Positions 44,318 through 54,423 of a DNA stretch of 64,000 nucleotides are shown in pieces. The notes beneath the pieces were generated by a model. It saw only the letters and a list, made by a program, of their open reading frames with translations. It did no database searches and was not told the DNA's origin. Origin of the DNA: Saturnia japonica (taxonomy: Eukaryota > Arthropoda > Insecta > Lepidoptera > Saturniidae); the NCBI GenBank assembly GCA_033032175.1, contig CM065312.1:4216001-4280000 (forward strand). The letters run 5' to 3'. The first letter of the stretch is position 1. Every line of letters starts with the position of its first letter. The position numbers and the translations under genes were made by a program.

Positions 44318-44590
44318 AATGTGTAATACAGGTGGCATTTTGCATAATAAAGCTTGGTTATTGTGCAAAGTGAATTGGATTGGAAATAATAACGTGAACC
44401 ATGAATTCTGAGATGCCACAAAAACTCCCTAGAAAGTTCTAACAAGGGAGCCATCATCTTGTTAGAATACTGAAATCATCCTGTGATGATTAACCACACA
44501 GGACAGGACGACTATATTAACTCGATAATGGCACTGATGATTTTCAATAAAGAGTACTAGTTGCCAAGTTAGAAAGAAGAAGAAGAAAAT
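44318..44590 (+). repeat. SINE-like repeat family C
   Basis: Contains GTGGCATTTTGCATAATAAA, CCACAAAAACTCCCTAGAAA and AACAAGGGAGCCATCATCTT, and ends TTAGAAAGAAGAAGAAGAAA. Confidence 0.7.
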
Positions 44591-45824
44591 ACCGGTTCTT
44601 TTAAATCATTCCATTAAATATGCCTCAGCCCTACTTGACTACAGCCTTGACAATAACTGTGGTTCAAACGACTTACTCTCAGAACTTGCTTGATATGTTA
44701 TTGTATACAAATATTATATGACAATAAGCATTGTAACATTGAAATAAACCCAGGAGCATGTAAATATAAATAGCTTATAACTTTCTACTATTCTCGTACA
44801 AAATTAATTATACATTTTCTTCGTAGTTATGTAAAAACTTAATTCTGTTTTATTTAACATTAGTAGGATTTCAGTTATTTTTAATTATTATTATTATTGT
44901 TTATGCATTTCTGTGATCGCTGTTCTATTGTAAGTTTTGTTTTATTGTTTAGTAGATTGAGTAGTAATAAATTATATATTATATACACACTTGTCGCAGT
45001 TGTCCACTGTTCATTGGAAATTATTGTAACACGCCCTTTCAACTATGCGTTTAAATTGTTTATTATTATATAATTTCATGTGTTAATTGTATGACAGTTG
45101 ACTTAACACATAATTATTATTTATCCCACTCATTGAATGTAGGTATAGTAATATTTTTGTTAATAATACACGATTTTAGGAGTATTATGATGTATTCCAT
45201 ATGTATTTTATTTTAAGCAGATATTCTTTGTTGACCTTATTACTAATAAAAATGATATAGAAATATAATGTTTATGCCATTTAAAAAAGGATTGTTTTTC
45301 CTATACATATTTTTTCATACAAATGAAAATGTTTAAAGTAGGTAATTTGATGTACTGACAGATTTAAAGGGTAAGAGAGAATAAAGAGAACAATAACTAA
45401 GAAAATGTTTTATTTATGTCGGTCGTTTATTAAGATTATTGTTGTTGGTCGTTGCACGCATTTTGTTCATAAAATAATTAACGTTACAGAATAGTATACG
45501 TGAATTATGGTCGAGAGCAATCTACAACACAAAATAAAACGGGAAAATACCGAAAGACAACGCCAGACGCTAGAGCGAGCGAGATAACTATACCAAATTA
45601 AAGAACGATATAAATAATACCTTTGCTGTTCACATTTATAAGCACTTCTTAAAATTTTAATATTTTTAGGTTTCTCCCCTCATTTGTTGCTCCGGCCTTG
45701 CAAATATGTATTGCAATGAATGAGTTTCTGCTACTTCAGCAATTATTGTGCTACGAGACTGTGGCCCGTTATTCATGTACTACTTAAAAAATATCGTTCA
45801 GAAAATTAAAGTAAAGTGACAACT
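44591..45824. other. Intergenic DNA between repeat copies
   Basis: No exon or bounded repeat was seen. AT-rich throughout. Confidence 0.4.
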
Positions 45825-46112
45825 TTAAAGGCGTGACTTTGTAACATTGGTGGCGTTTTGTGTGATATAGTTTACTTTTTGTGCATAAGTGAAATGGATT
45901 ATAAGTATAAACAAGAGCATGCATTCTGGGATCCCACAAAAACTCCTTAGATCGTTCTAACAAGGCAGCCACCATCTTGGACGCTACTTTGTATAAAATA
46001 CATATTTACTACGAAAGCTTGAAACACTGACGCTGGAAAATTTTATGAAGACTTAAAAACATTGACATTGGCAAGTGCTTTTGCGGCGCCAAAACAAGAA
46101 CTAGAAGAAGAA
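45825..46112 (+). repeat. SINE-like repeat family C, well preserved
   Basis: Contains TTGGTGGCGTTTTGTGTGAT, GATCCCACAAAAACTCCTTA and AACAAGGCAGCCACCATCTT, and ends with AACTAGAAGAAGAA. Confidence 0.7.
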
Positions 46113-46339
46113 TTACTTATATGGATTTCTATTTATTTGAATTTACTTTTTATGAGACAAATAATGAGCATAGTAATTATATTCTAATTTGTTGGTAATA
46201 ATTTTTTTTTCAAGTAACTGCATAAGAATTTATTTAGTGGCCTACAAAATTGAAAATAATACATACACGTACCTACCAATGCTCCATTTAAATTTACGCG
46301 CTTAAGTTTGGCGGGAACCTTGATGCTGCATTTATAATT

Positions 46340-46638
46340 TTTGATAGTTATTGGTTATTAGGCGACATGTGTCACATATAGTAACCAATGAGCACTTTCA
46401 ACGAATCAAAATGTCGAAAAAAAATTTATCACAGGTAGGATGCCGGCCATCTTTGTGATTATGAATATTGGAGCTACACTATTGGTCCAAAAACAAGCCG
46501 TCATTGTAATCTCTGACGGAGTTGCGCAAAATAAATTAAATTTTTACTCTCACTCGTTACGGCTGCCATGTTTTTTTCATGTGGGCTGTGTGTATATTGT
46601 TAGAAAATGATAATCTAACCCCATAAAGACTATTACAG
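46340..46638 (+). promoter_or_regulatory. Putative CCAAT-rich promoter and noncoding first exon
   Basis: Four CCAAT boxes in either orientation lie close together (ATTGG near 46,350, CCAAT at 46,385, ATTGG at 46,467 and 46,481). A consensus donor, TTACAG/GTACGT, follows at 46,638/46,639. A possible acceptor at 46,694 (CTCCACAG) leads to the exon with the proposed start codon. Inferred from motifs only. Confidence 0.35.
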
Positions 46639-46777
46639 GTACGTATTTTTTGTTATTTGTTATTGTTTTTATGTGCCAACGCGGAACTCCACAGCGCGTC
46701 CATAGTGAAAGTGCATATCATGTAATACTGTCGCGTTCTTGTGAAATTGCATCGTATCGTAGAAAAGATATTAAACC

Positions 46778-46847
46778 ATGACTCAGTGCAAAACAACTAA
46801 AGATGTTTTACGTGCATCCCGGAGACTTGAATCTTTTTTGTTGACTG
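46778..46847 (+). CDS. Proposed first coding exon of the uncharacterised gene
   Basis: ATG with MTQCKTTKDVLRASRRLESF, donor TTGACTG/GTGAAT, ends in phase 1. The upstream bases AAACC give a fair start context. Confidence 0.4.
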
Positions 46848-49800
46848 GTGAATAACAAAAACGCAAATGAGGTTGTGAGGAGGCTACAACAAACTAACAT
46901 TCTCAATCTCACCCTTGCTGAGACTCCGATGACGTTTTGGCGCCATCGACCCATTTAGCACGACGCACGTCGGGTCGGGCATGAGTATTTACATGAAATT
47001 CTTTGTGCGCTTGCAAAATTCCAATGACCTTTGTATGAAAACATTGCACTCTATGTAAATAATCTTTATTTTGCAGAAGTAAGGGGTGCACGAAGTGCGT
47101 TAAACTTTGTTAGCTAGTGACAATGCGATTACAAAAACATTATTAGAAAACGGAAAGTGAATTAACAAACAAAAACGACCCACTAGCAAAAAGGCCAAAG
47201 AAATAAGAATGTATTATTAACGAACATAAATCAAGGATCGACACATACACACGGCAACCGCATTAGTAAAATGGACTCACGATTTATAAGCATGAAAATA
47301 GTGTTTGAGTACGATAGACGCTATCAGGGGCAGGATGCGTAAACACAAGAGAGAGTATCAGGCACACGCCTGCGGGCCTGCCACATTGAGGGTAACTCGA
47401 CAAACTCCACACTCCATCATCTGATATCCAAACACTTCAACCAGGTATTTAACTCTTTTATTTATTTATATTTTTATAATTCCTCAAATTAAATTAGATC
47501 TGTTCTGTTGCTCCTAGAAAACACTTCCAATATGATGACTAAAAATTCAATTTTAGTGTTAACCTGTTAGTGAAAACTCTTCAGCAGCTTGTTGATAGTA
47601 TTGTAAAGTTGTTAATTAATTGTTTGTTTTTTTCACTATCAAGGGGATATGAAGTGCTCAATAACACTGGAAAGTGATCATAACAGGGGAAAAATAAAAA
47701 TGAAGACAATTAATGGTTTTAAGAATTCTTACAAGGTCGGTCTTGCATTACTACCTCTCATCAATGTCTTTTTATAGACAACATGACTGAGGAAACACCA
47801 AAAACTTTTTAGTCAGATGTTAAGTCAAAATCATTAATAATTAATTTGTGATTAAGAATATTGGTTACAAATATTGGGCTGTAGTTAGAACATCCTCATT
47901 CTCAAATGTTGTCTATAGAACAATTGCACATGACTTTAAAATCCCCTTTGGTTTGCATATTTGATTAGGGCTTATGTATTCTTTGTTTCATTGTCTAATA
48001 AAGCAAATTGTTATTATAATACACTCTTATATTTTACAGTGTGATTGTACATAGCAACTGTTTTTTTTATAACAATGCATTAAGCTATTTCATTCCATGT
48101 TCATTATAAGGAAATTTTGTTTCCTTATTATTTATTTTTAATTGCTCTTTGTTTCCTATATTTATATGTATGACATTAGATTAATGAACAGATTTTTTTA
48201 CTTGGAAAAATGATAATTGGAATATTTTAATATTCATGCTAGATTTATTTCTCTTTTGGCATCAACTTGAAGTCAACTTAACAGCTTTTTACTAAATCCA
48301 TATGAAAGTATATATGGTACCTATAATTAAAAAAGAATTTTGTATCTGTTTATTCCTCATAATTTCCAAAATGGTAGCACTGATTTTAATAGGATTTTAA
48401 CTGGCAGACAGCTGATGTTATAAGAGGTAACTTAGGTTACTTTTATTTTTGAAAAATAATTAGGGTAAAAAGCAATTTAAAAAAAAACTGGTCATGGTGA
48501 ATCAATTTGGACTCTCAAATGGCCTACACTGAGTAAACCATAAGACACATCAAATTAATGTTCTACATTACTACATAATTGTAGATATTAAAATGACCTA
48601 CAAAAAAGTCTGTGAAAACGAAAAAGTGAAACGTAAAATAGACAAACACATACATCTATAGGATTTAGCCTGTGAAAGAATGAGATAGAAATTGGAATAT
48701 ATTATGCAGTGTTTCCTTATACCTCGGTCTCCTCTTTGTATGTATTTGTGCCTCTGCATATTACGAAGCTTTGTGAACTGCAAATATGTTTTTCTTTTTA
48801 CTTTGTCAACCTTTGTAATCTACTACAAAGTAATCTGCCTTCATCAGTCCAGCGTAGGTACTTAAAATGAGCGATAAGAACAATAATTATAATTTTGTAG
48901 TGTTGATAAAATATCTATTAACAATTGAGTAATTGATAGTCATTAGAATAATTTAACAAACAATTGTTGATTTCTAATATGTAGTACAGGGTATTTTTGT
49001 GATTAGGAGGAAAATTTTACGTGAATGCCCATTTTTTAGCTCATCATCAAGTTACTAAACTACACAGCCATCCGAACACGACCTTTTTCATGTTGCTGTT
49101 GACCCTCGACTATATTACATGAAATCCATACTAAAAAACAATCAATAGTCAATAATTTAATCGTTTGTTCTTTTAAAATCATTAATTACTATGGATTATC
49201 CGAAAAACTGATGTTTACCAACACTACTATTTCGTATTTGCAGTATTAAAAAAAAAATACAAAAATATGTGACATTATTATCTAGTCTTTATATCTATAA
49301 GTTATCTATCTATATTATACTATTATTAATTATATTAATACAATAAAACGGAAAAGTTTGTTTGTTTAAACACTCTAATCTCTGGAACGACCAGTCCAAT
49401 TCGATTTTTTTTGTATTTGATAGCCAGATTCACGAGGAATAGTATAGGCTAATAAAGCGGAAAAATTTGTTTGTTTAAACACTCTAATCTCTGGAACGAC
49501 CAGTCGGATTCGATTTTTTTTGTATTTGATAGCCAGTTTCTTGAGGAATAGTATAGGCTATCTAACATTAGACTACAACTCTCAGCTAGCCTTGAATAAA
49601 GTCAGTCGGAAGTGAAAGCTCTCCCGAAATGCTTTATCTGCGTGCGCTGGAATAATGGCTAATGATACGTAAATACAATGTTGAAAAAAAATATTCAACC
49701 TTAGTATATCTAAAAAAAGTTTGTCGCACGCCTTTTGTTGAAGATTAAAAACTGATTTATGAGCATTATTTTTAGCATGACATATTAATCCTTAGGAATA

Positions 49801-52033
49801 AAATTTAGTTCATCATAAAGACAATTTTATGAAGTTATAGTTTGCCCTTTAAACCATATTCGTTAAACCGGTCGTATTTCCAGTCCCAAACATTACGGGA
49901 TTGAATTTCGACAAATCCAGGATTTACGGAATTAATAAAAATTTATATAGTTGTTAGAATAAGACAATTTTTAACAAAAAAGGAAAAAAAATAGTTTTCT
50001 TCTCTGTCTTTGCACAATTATTTTAAAGCAGAGTTATTTGTTTTAAGCAGTCTATTTATTTGATAATTATTATGATGTATTTTATGTATAACGTAATTTA
50101 TATGATGTATTTTTTTTTTCAGGATCAAAACCTTGGTAACATTGTGGATCAGCTGTGTACAAGACTCCAGGACATCAAGGATCAAGAAAGTGTTTCACAA
50201 GTAGGTATGCCCATGTGTTCATTTGAACAAGCAGAAGCTGTACGTCGATATTACGCTGCATTTCCAGCTCTAAAGAAAGGTCCAGAATCGTCATTGCAGT
50301 ATTATCTGCCGGCACCTGCATGGTGTCGTAAGACAGCAACTGACAACCAAGTCAAGATGCAATGCGAACTAACTCCGACTATAGACTGGAATTTAAGAAA
50401 TAAAAAACATTTTGCTGGCAAGGAACGACGTAATTCTTACAACGGACAGAAAAGAAATAAAAAGCGTTGGAATACATACAGTAAATCTTTTGATAGCAAA
50501 GATAGTCTGCCGGAGTGGGTCACATACGAAGGAGTTTGGGACATGGAGACCCAGGATCCGGTGAAGGAGTTTATCCGCGCAATAGCTCTCGATGAGGGCT
50601 ATGGCACTTGTGAGAATACGGTCACTGATGATATAAGAGATGCGACCGTAAGGATTGTGGCGAAGGAAACCATCGTGCCCGACTTGGACGACGGCCTCGA
50701 TCTCGACGCCGACTGGATCATCCCGCTGGAGTACGAGCCGAGGCCGCTCACCCCCACCGAGGAGCAGCTCTATGCAAAGTTCGAGGCAAAGTTTGATAGT
50801 AGCATCGAAGCACTCTGGTCGAGGGATCAGAACACCCCCGACGATGATTACCAAGACTTGCCTATCGATTTTCACGAATTACTAGCTTCCCCATCCGACT
50901 ATATGCTCGCCAATCCGACTGACGAGAAAAGCGGCCCAATATCTTTCGAGAGCTTCGGTGTCGATGAGGGTCCGCTGTTATGCGAGCGTGGTGTCTCTGT
51001 TCTACCCGAGCAGCTGCAGCCGCTCAACCTAACCGACGTCGAACCGATCATCCTCGCCCCCGAACCTCCCGTCCCCACCGAATTGCAGTCCTTCGCTTTT
51101 TATGAAGGTGTCGAGCTCTACGAGATCTTGGCCGCCGTGGCCGTCACGATGCGTTCTTTCATCGCGCTTAATCACAGCCGCGACACGAGCGGGTTCGTGG
51201 AGGTGATGCCGCGTCGCTTGCGTCCACTTCCTTTGCTCGAGCTTTCCCCAGCCGCTTCGCAACCGACCTCGCCGCACGAAGAATTAGCGCCGCGTGACCG
51301 AGAGGACTTGCTCACATCTGCGCGTACGCACTTCCGACCGATTCGGCGCGAGGCCGACGCTGAGCAGAACCGCTACGCTGATGGTGATACGTTTGATATT
51401 CGGGGCGACCTCGACACGGTAGAAGAGCGGCGAAGCGAAACCGGGGGCGTGTACATAGGGGCCGTCGCCGAGCGATATCTCGAGTATCGCGCGACGCGAA
51501 CCATCAACTACGGTCGCCTCAACTTGACCGCCGAGCAGCGTTGTCCCGATCTCGAAGACGCCGGACTGCGGCTACGGTTCCCAATGCGGCAACACGACGC
51601 CGCCGTTCAGACGGAGTTCATCGCGGTCGCGGACGCTTGGTCGTGCGAAGAGTGTGGTCACGCGGCTAAGAAGATGCGAGCCGGTACTGATCCGGTGTGG
51701 GGGGAAGCGATCGCTTGCTCCGTCTGTGCCGCGCCACCGCCCACCGTGTCTGTTTCCGCTCCGGATGACCTGTCGCGCGAGTGGGAGGAGCTGCTGTCTG
51801 ACATCAGTGCAGCACATGCGCGATACGCGGCTGGTGACACCTGTGACGCTATCGACGCGAGTTACGGTGAAGGCTGTGTAGGAGAGGATGGCGGTGAACC
51901 GACAGACGGTGTCCGCGCAGACCGCAAACGGCGACACAGTGCTGCACTACGCTGTGCGCCCGCTTGTACGCATCCCCATGCACGTTTCCTGGCGTGTTGT
52001 TCGCTTGCGTTAGACCGACCGTTGACCCGTTAG
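46778..52033 (+). CDS. Uncharacterised 687-residue protein, three coding exons proposed
   Basis: I do not recognise the product. Proposed exons: 46,778-46,847; 47,362-47,444; 50,123-52,033. The joins are phase 1 then phase 0, giving the peptide junctions FLLT-GTRLRACHIEG and SKHFNQ-DQNLGNIV. The large last exon is the firm part; its frame is open only in the phase that this model supplies. The product is acidic in the middle (DLDDGLDLDADWI), with a basic RKRRH stretch near the C-terminus. A zinc-ribbon-like motif, C-x2-C-x20-C-x2-C, sits at about residues 559-586 (WSCEECGHAA ... IACSVCA). No signal peptide or obvious membrane helix. The acceptor at 47,362 lacks a pyrimidine tract, and 47,350 would also keep the frame, so exon 2 is uncertain. 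A regulatory or nucleic-acid-linked role is possible but unproved. Confidence 0.5.
47362..47444 (+). CDS. Proposed second coding exon of the uncharacterised gene
   Basis: An 83-base exon encoding GTRLRACHIEGNSTNSTLHH and ISKHFNQ, donor AACCAG/GTATTT. A stop at 47,340 limits how far 5' the exon can reach. The acceptor GTATCAG is purine-rich upstream, a weak point of the model. Confidence 0.35.
48275..48605 (-). repeat. Dispersed repeat family A, truncated at both ends
   Basis: Starts AACAGCTTTTTACTAAATCC and contains CTGGTCATGGTGAATCAATT. The CTAGCTGTGCCC end is missing. Confidence 0.6.
48897..49227. mobile_element. Non-autonomous DNA element with GTAGTGTTG ends
   Basis: The left GTAGTGTTGATAAAATATC and the inverse of the right TGTTTACCAACACTAC bound a 331-bp non-coding unit. 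Subterminal TTGATAGTCATTA / CAATAGTCAATAA blocks are also inverted. hAT-like ends are a guess. Confidence 0.65.
49325..49860 (+). repeat. Dispersed repeat family B with internal tandem duplication
   Basis: A 109-base unit (AATAAAACGGAAAAGTTTGT to GAGGAATAGTATAGGCT) occurs at 49,342-49,450 and again at 49,451-49,559. The rest follows family B, ending in TTTATGAAGTTATAGTTTGC. Confidence 0.75.
50123..52033 (+). CDS. Last coding exon of the uncharacterised gene
   Basis: Acceptor TTTTTTTTTTCAG at 50,122. The exon encodes 636 residues and a stop. Only phase 0 is open; the other two frames stop within about 90 bases. The first part (DQNLGNIVDQLCTRLQDI, EWVTYEGVWDMETQDPVKEF) has AT-rich codons. From about 50,560 the codons become very rich in G, C and CG pairs, and stay so to the stop. 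The cysteines of the zinc-ribbon-like motif are encoded at 51,644, 51,653, 51,716 and 51,725. Confidence 0.78.
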   Translation, partial: DQNLGNIVDQLCTRLQDIKDQESVSQVGMPMCSFEQAEAVRRYYAAFPALKKGPESSLQYYLPAPAWCRKTATDNQVKMQCELTPTIDWNLRNKKHFAGKERRNSYNGQKRNKKRWNTYSKSFDSKDSLPEWVTYEGVWDMETQDPVKEFIRAIALDEGYGTCENTVTDDIRDATVRIVAKETIVPDLDDGLDLDADWIIPLEYEPRPLTPTEEQLYAKFEAKFDSSIEALWSRDQNTPDDDYQDLPIDFHELLASPSDYMLANPTDEKSGPISFESFGVDEGPLLCERGVSVLPEQLQPLNLTDVEPIILAPEPPVPTELQSFAFYEGVELYEILAAVAVTMRSFIALNHSRDTSGFVEVMPRRLRPLPLLELSPAASQPTSPHEELAPRDREDLLTSARTHFRPIRREADAEQNRYADGDTFDIRGDLDTVEERRSETGGVYIGAVAERYLEYRATRTINYGRLNLTAEQRCPDLEDAGLRLRFPMRQHDAAVQTEFIAVADAWSCEECGHAAKKMRAGTDPVWGEAIACSVCAAPPPTVSVSAPDDLSREWEELLSDISAAHARYAAGDTCDAIDASYGEGCVGEDGGEPTDGVRADRKRRHSAALRCAPACTHPHARFLACCSLALDRPLTR

Positions 52034-53650
52034 GTGAACGCTAAGGTAGAGTGCGGCCGCGGAATTTTCCACCTATCGGACGGTCGCCGTTCGGGTTGCC
52101 GCACCGTGTGCCGAAAAGCCACAGGAACCGCTAGTATACCGCGGCTTTTTTGCGATGCTTTTTTATCGTTTTTATTTTAGAATTCATAAAAGTGCAGTAG
52201 ATTTTCCCCCGCGTACTGCAACATGGCGACACTTACAATGTAATTTTCCCTGACCTATCATTTCGCCTTCTGTGTGTATATATCGCCCTCTAATTAGTCG
52301 ATCGTAGTGATGTCGTTTGAAGTTCCACTGGATGGATGTGTAGGAATTTCGCACGTTTTTGCATTTTTAAAAACGATATGTATTGGACGACAGCTCTTTG
52401 TGGTTTGCGATTAGGCTTCCAACTGACATCAGCGATAGAAAATTAGCTATAATGAATAGTAGGTTTAATTAGAGAAACATTTGAACGTTACAGTCTTCGC
52501 AAAGAATGGCGCCAGAAGTGAGAGAGACGCCTACGAGTGCTAACATATCTTATGATTGTAGATATTGGGTGGTGAGGAATTAATGTAACGTAATTTTAGT
52601 TCAATATTTTCGTTTTAGAGATTTCGTATTTGAGGTAGGAATGTTTCGGAGGAATGCTATTGCTCAATTGTAGAAAAAAATAATTTTACACAACTTATTC
52701 GAGTGCATGTTCTTTCAATCAATACAAATCAAAGTTTGTATCATTACAATATTTTTTATACTATGAGTAATAGCATTCCACGTAAAACAGAAATAGGACG
52801 ATTATAATATAATTCTTACAATAATATCGTCCGGAGTCGTTTAAATAATTTTGTTAATGTAAAAGATAAGTAGAACAGCTATTATTATATTTTTGTTAGT
52901 TTTTTTTTTTTTTCGTTACCGTTTATGACGAGCCAAATTTTTTCTAAATTCTATTCGGTGCGTTGTTCTCTGTTCTCTGTTAGTACGTTTTAGGCGATTA
53001 CAATCGGAACCGAACCCGCGAGGTTGGCGACGACGCGACGGCCGAAACGTTTGCAACTCTTAAAAACGTTACTAAACGTTCTAATAATATTGAGTTGGTC
53101 GCATAGGGGGCGTTCAAGTATTATGTTAGTAAATTTTCAATGATTGCTTCCCCCCTTTCTAAAAGTAAAAATAATAATAGTTATGTTAATTTTCGGAACA
53201 CTCATTTATTTCTAATAAGAAATGTAAAAAGAATTTAGTGTACCATAATAAATATAGTATTTTAGATTTAAATTATAAATATTGTTTTGAAAACATTTTT
53301 AATCTTACGTAATATATCCCCGCTCCCTTTGTCAGTAAACGAAAGAAAGAATTGAATCTAAGTCTGCATACGTAGTACTTGAATACCCCGATAATGCGAG
53401 GGCGGAGGCCTAACGACGCCTCATTAGTGCGTCGCACGCGTCCCTCAGCAAGTGGTGTTAATTCTAGTAATCAAGTGTGAGGATTATTCGGAAAGTGAAC
53501 GAGGCGTCCGGGCTTTCATCATGAGCACAAAGTAGATAAGTACAGAAATATGGCTCCCGTCGACCTTTACGTAACGGAGCTTGCAAATTTCGATCAATAA
53601 AATTGGATCTGTGGCGTATTTCGACTAAAGAATTGCAACTCTAGATTTTT
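52034..53650 (+). other. Probable long 3' untranslated region
   Basis: High GC and CG content continues to about 52,160 and then drops. No repeat family seen elsewhere in the window occurs here, as expected of transcribed 3' sequence. AATAAA motifs at 53,247 and near 53,595 are candidate poly(A) signals; the true end is unknown. Confidence 0.45.
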
Positions 53651-53789
53651 ATGCAATTCTATTGGTCGAAATTTGCACAGATTCATTTCGCTCTGCTTCA
53701 GAGGACAGGCAGCCTTACTGTTAGAGTTTCTGGCGGGATATTAACCTGTCATGCTATGGTTTTTATTTTAATTCATAAACTTACGTTAT

Positions 53790-54048
53790 TTACTCATATA
53801 TTATGTAATATTGGTGGCGTTTTGCGTGATGGAGATTGGTTACTATGGTTAATTAAAATGAATTATAAATAATAGCTGCAAGCATGAATTTTAAGTTGCC
53901 ATAAAAACCTGGACACTTTTAAAAGGAAAGCCACCATCTTGTTAAAGCGTTGCTTGAATTCTGAAGATTAGGAAAATATTTGTTCCATTTGATATTGGCA
54001 TATTTGTGTTTAAAACACACATTGGCACTAAATAAGAAGAAGACTGTA
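53790..54048 (+). repeat. SINE-like repeat family C
   Basis: Contains ATTGGTGGCGTTTTGCGTGA and GGAAAGCCACCATCTTGTTA, and ends AAATAAGAAGAAGAC. Confidence 0.65.
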
Positions 54049-54267
54049 GGGCTGGTATTTACAATATTCTATAAAAAACATAATTAATATAATAATAAAA
54101 ACGTTAAAAGTGTTGATTAAAAAACGTGAATTCATTTCCTTTAATGTCGTGTTTTAAACAAGCAAGTACACGACAATTTCGAAAAGATCGTTTACTCTTT
54201 GTTAATTCAAGACCTAGCGTCACACAGAACACTGATTACGTTTATTACTAAAGCGGGAACACTCAAC

Positions 54268-54423
54268 AGTTGCCTTTCTACAATCATTAACGCTAACAAA
54301 AACGACAAAAATGTATGGAATTGACATAAACCTCAACGTAAAATCACGTGTCCAGATATGTGAATTCCTTAATTTTTTTCTATTTCGTTATCGTTAATGA
54401 TTGTAGAAGGGTAGGGTAACTTT
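54268..54423. mobile_element. Palindromic MITE, family K, copy 1
   Basis: The left AGTTGCCTTTCTACAATCAT and CGCTAACAAAAACGA are the inverse of the right CGTTATCGTTAATGATTGTA...AACTT. About 155 bp, with a TGGAATTGACATA block shared with the copy at 60,372. Confidence 0.65.

Noticed and set aside
46560..46620. Minus-strand ATGGCAGCCGTAACGAG as the start of a divergent gene
   Set aside because: The frame closes after 22 codons without a consensus donor; it is more likely part of the plus-strand leader or promoter.
50393..50875. Minus-strand 160-codon frame opposite the last exon of the uncharacterised gene
   Set aside because: It is a shadow frame of the GC-rich coding strand, with no splice or domain support.
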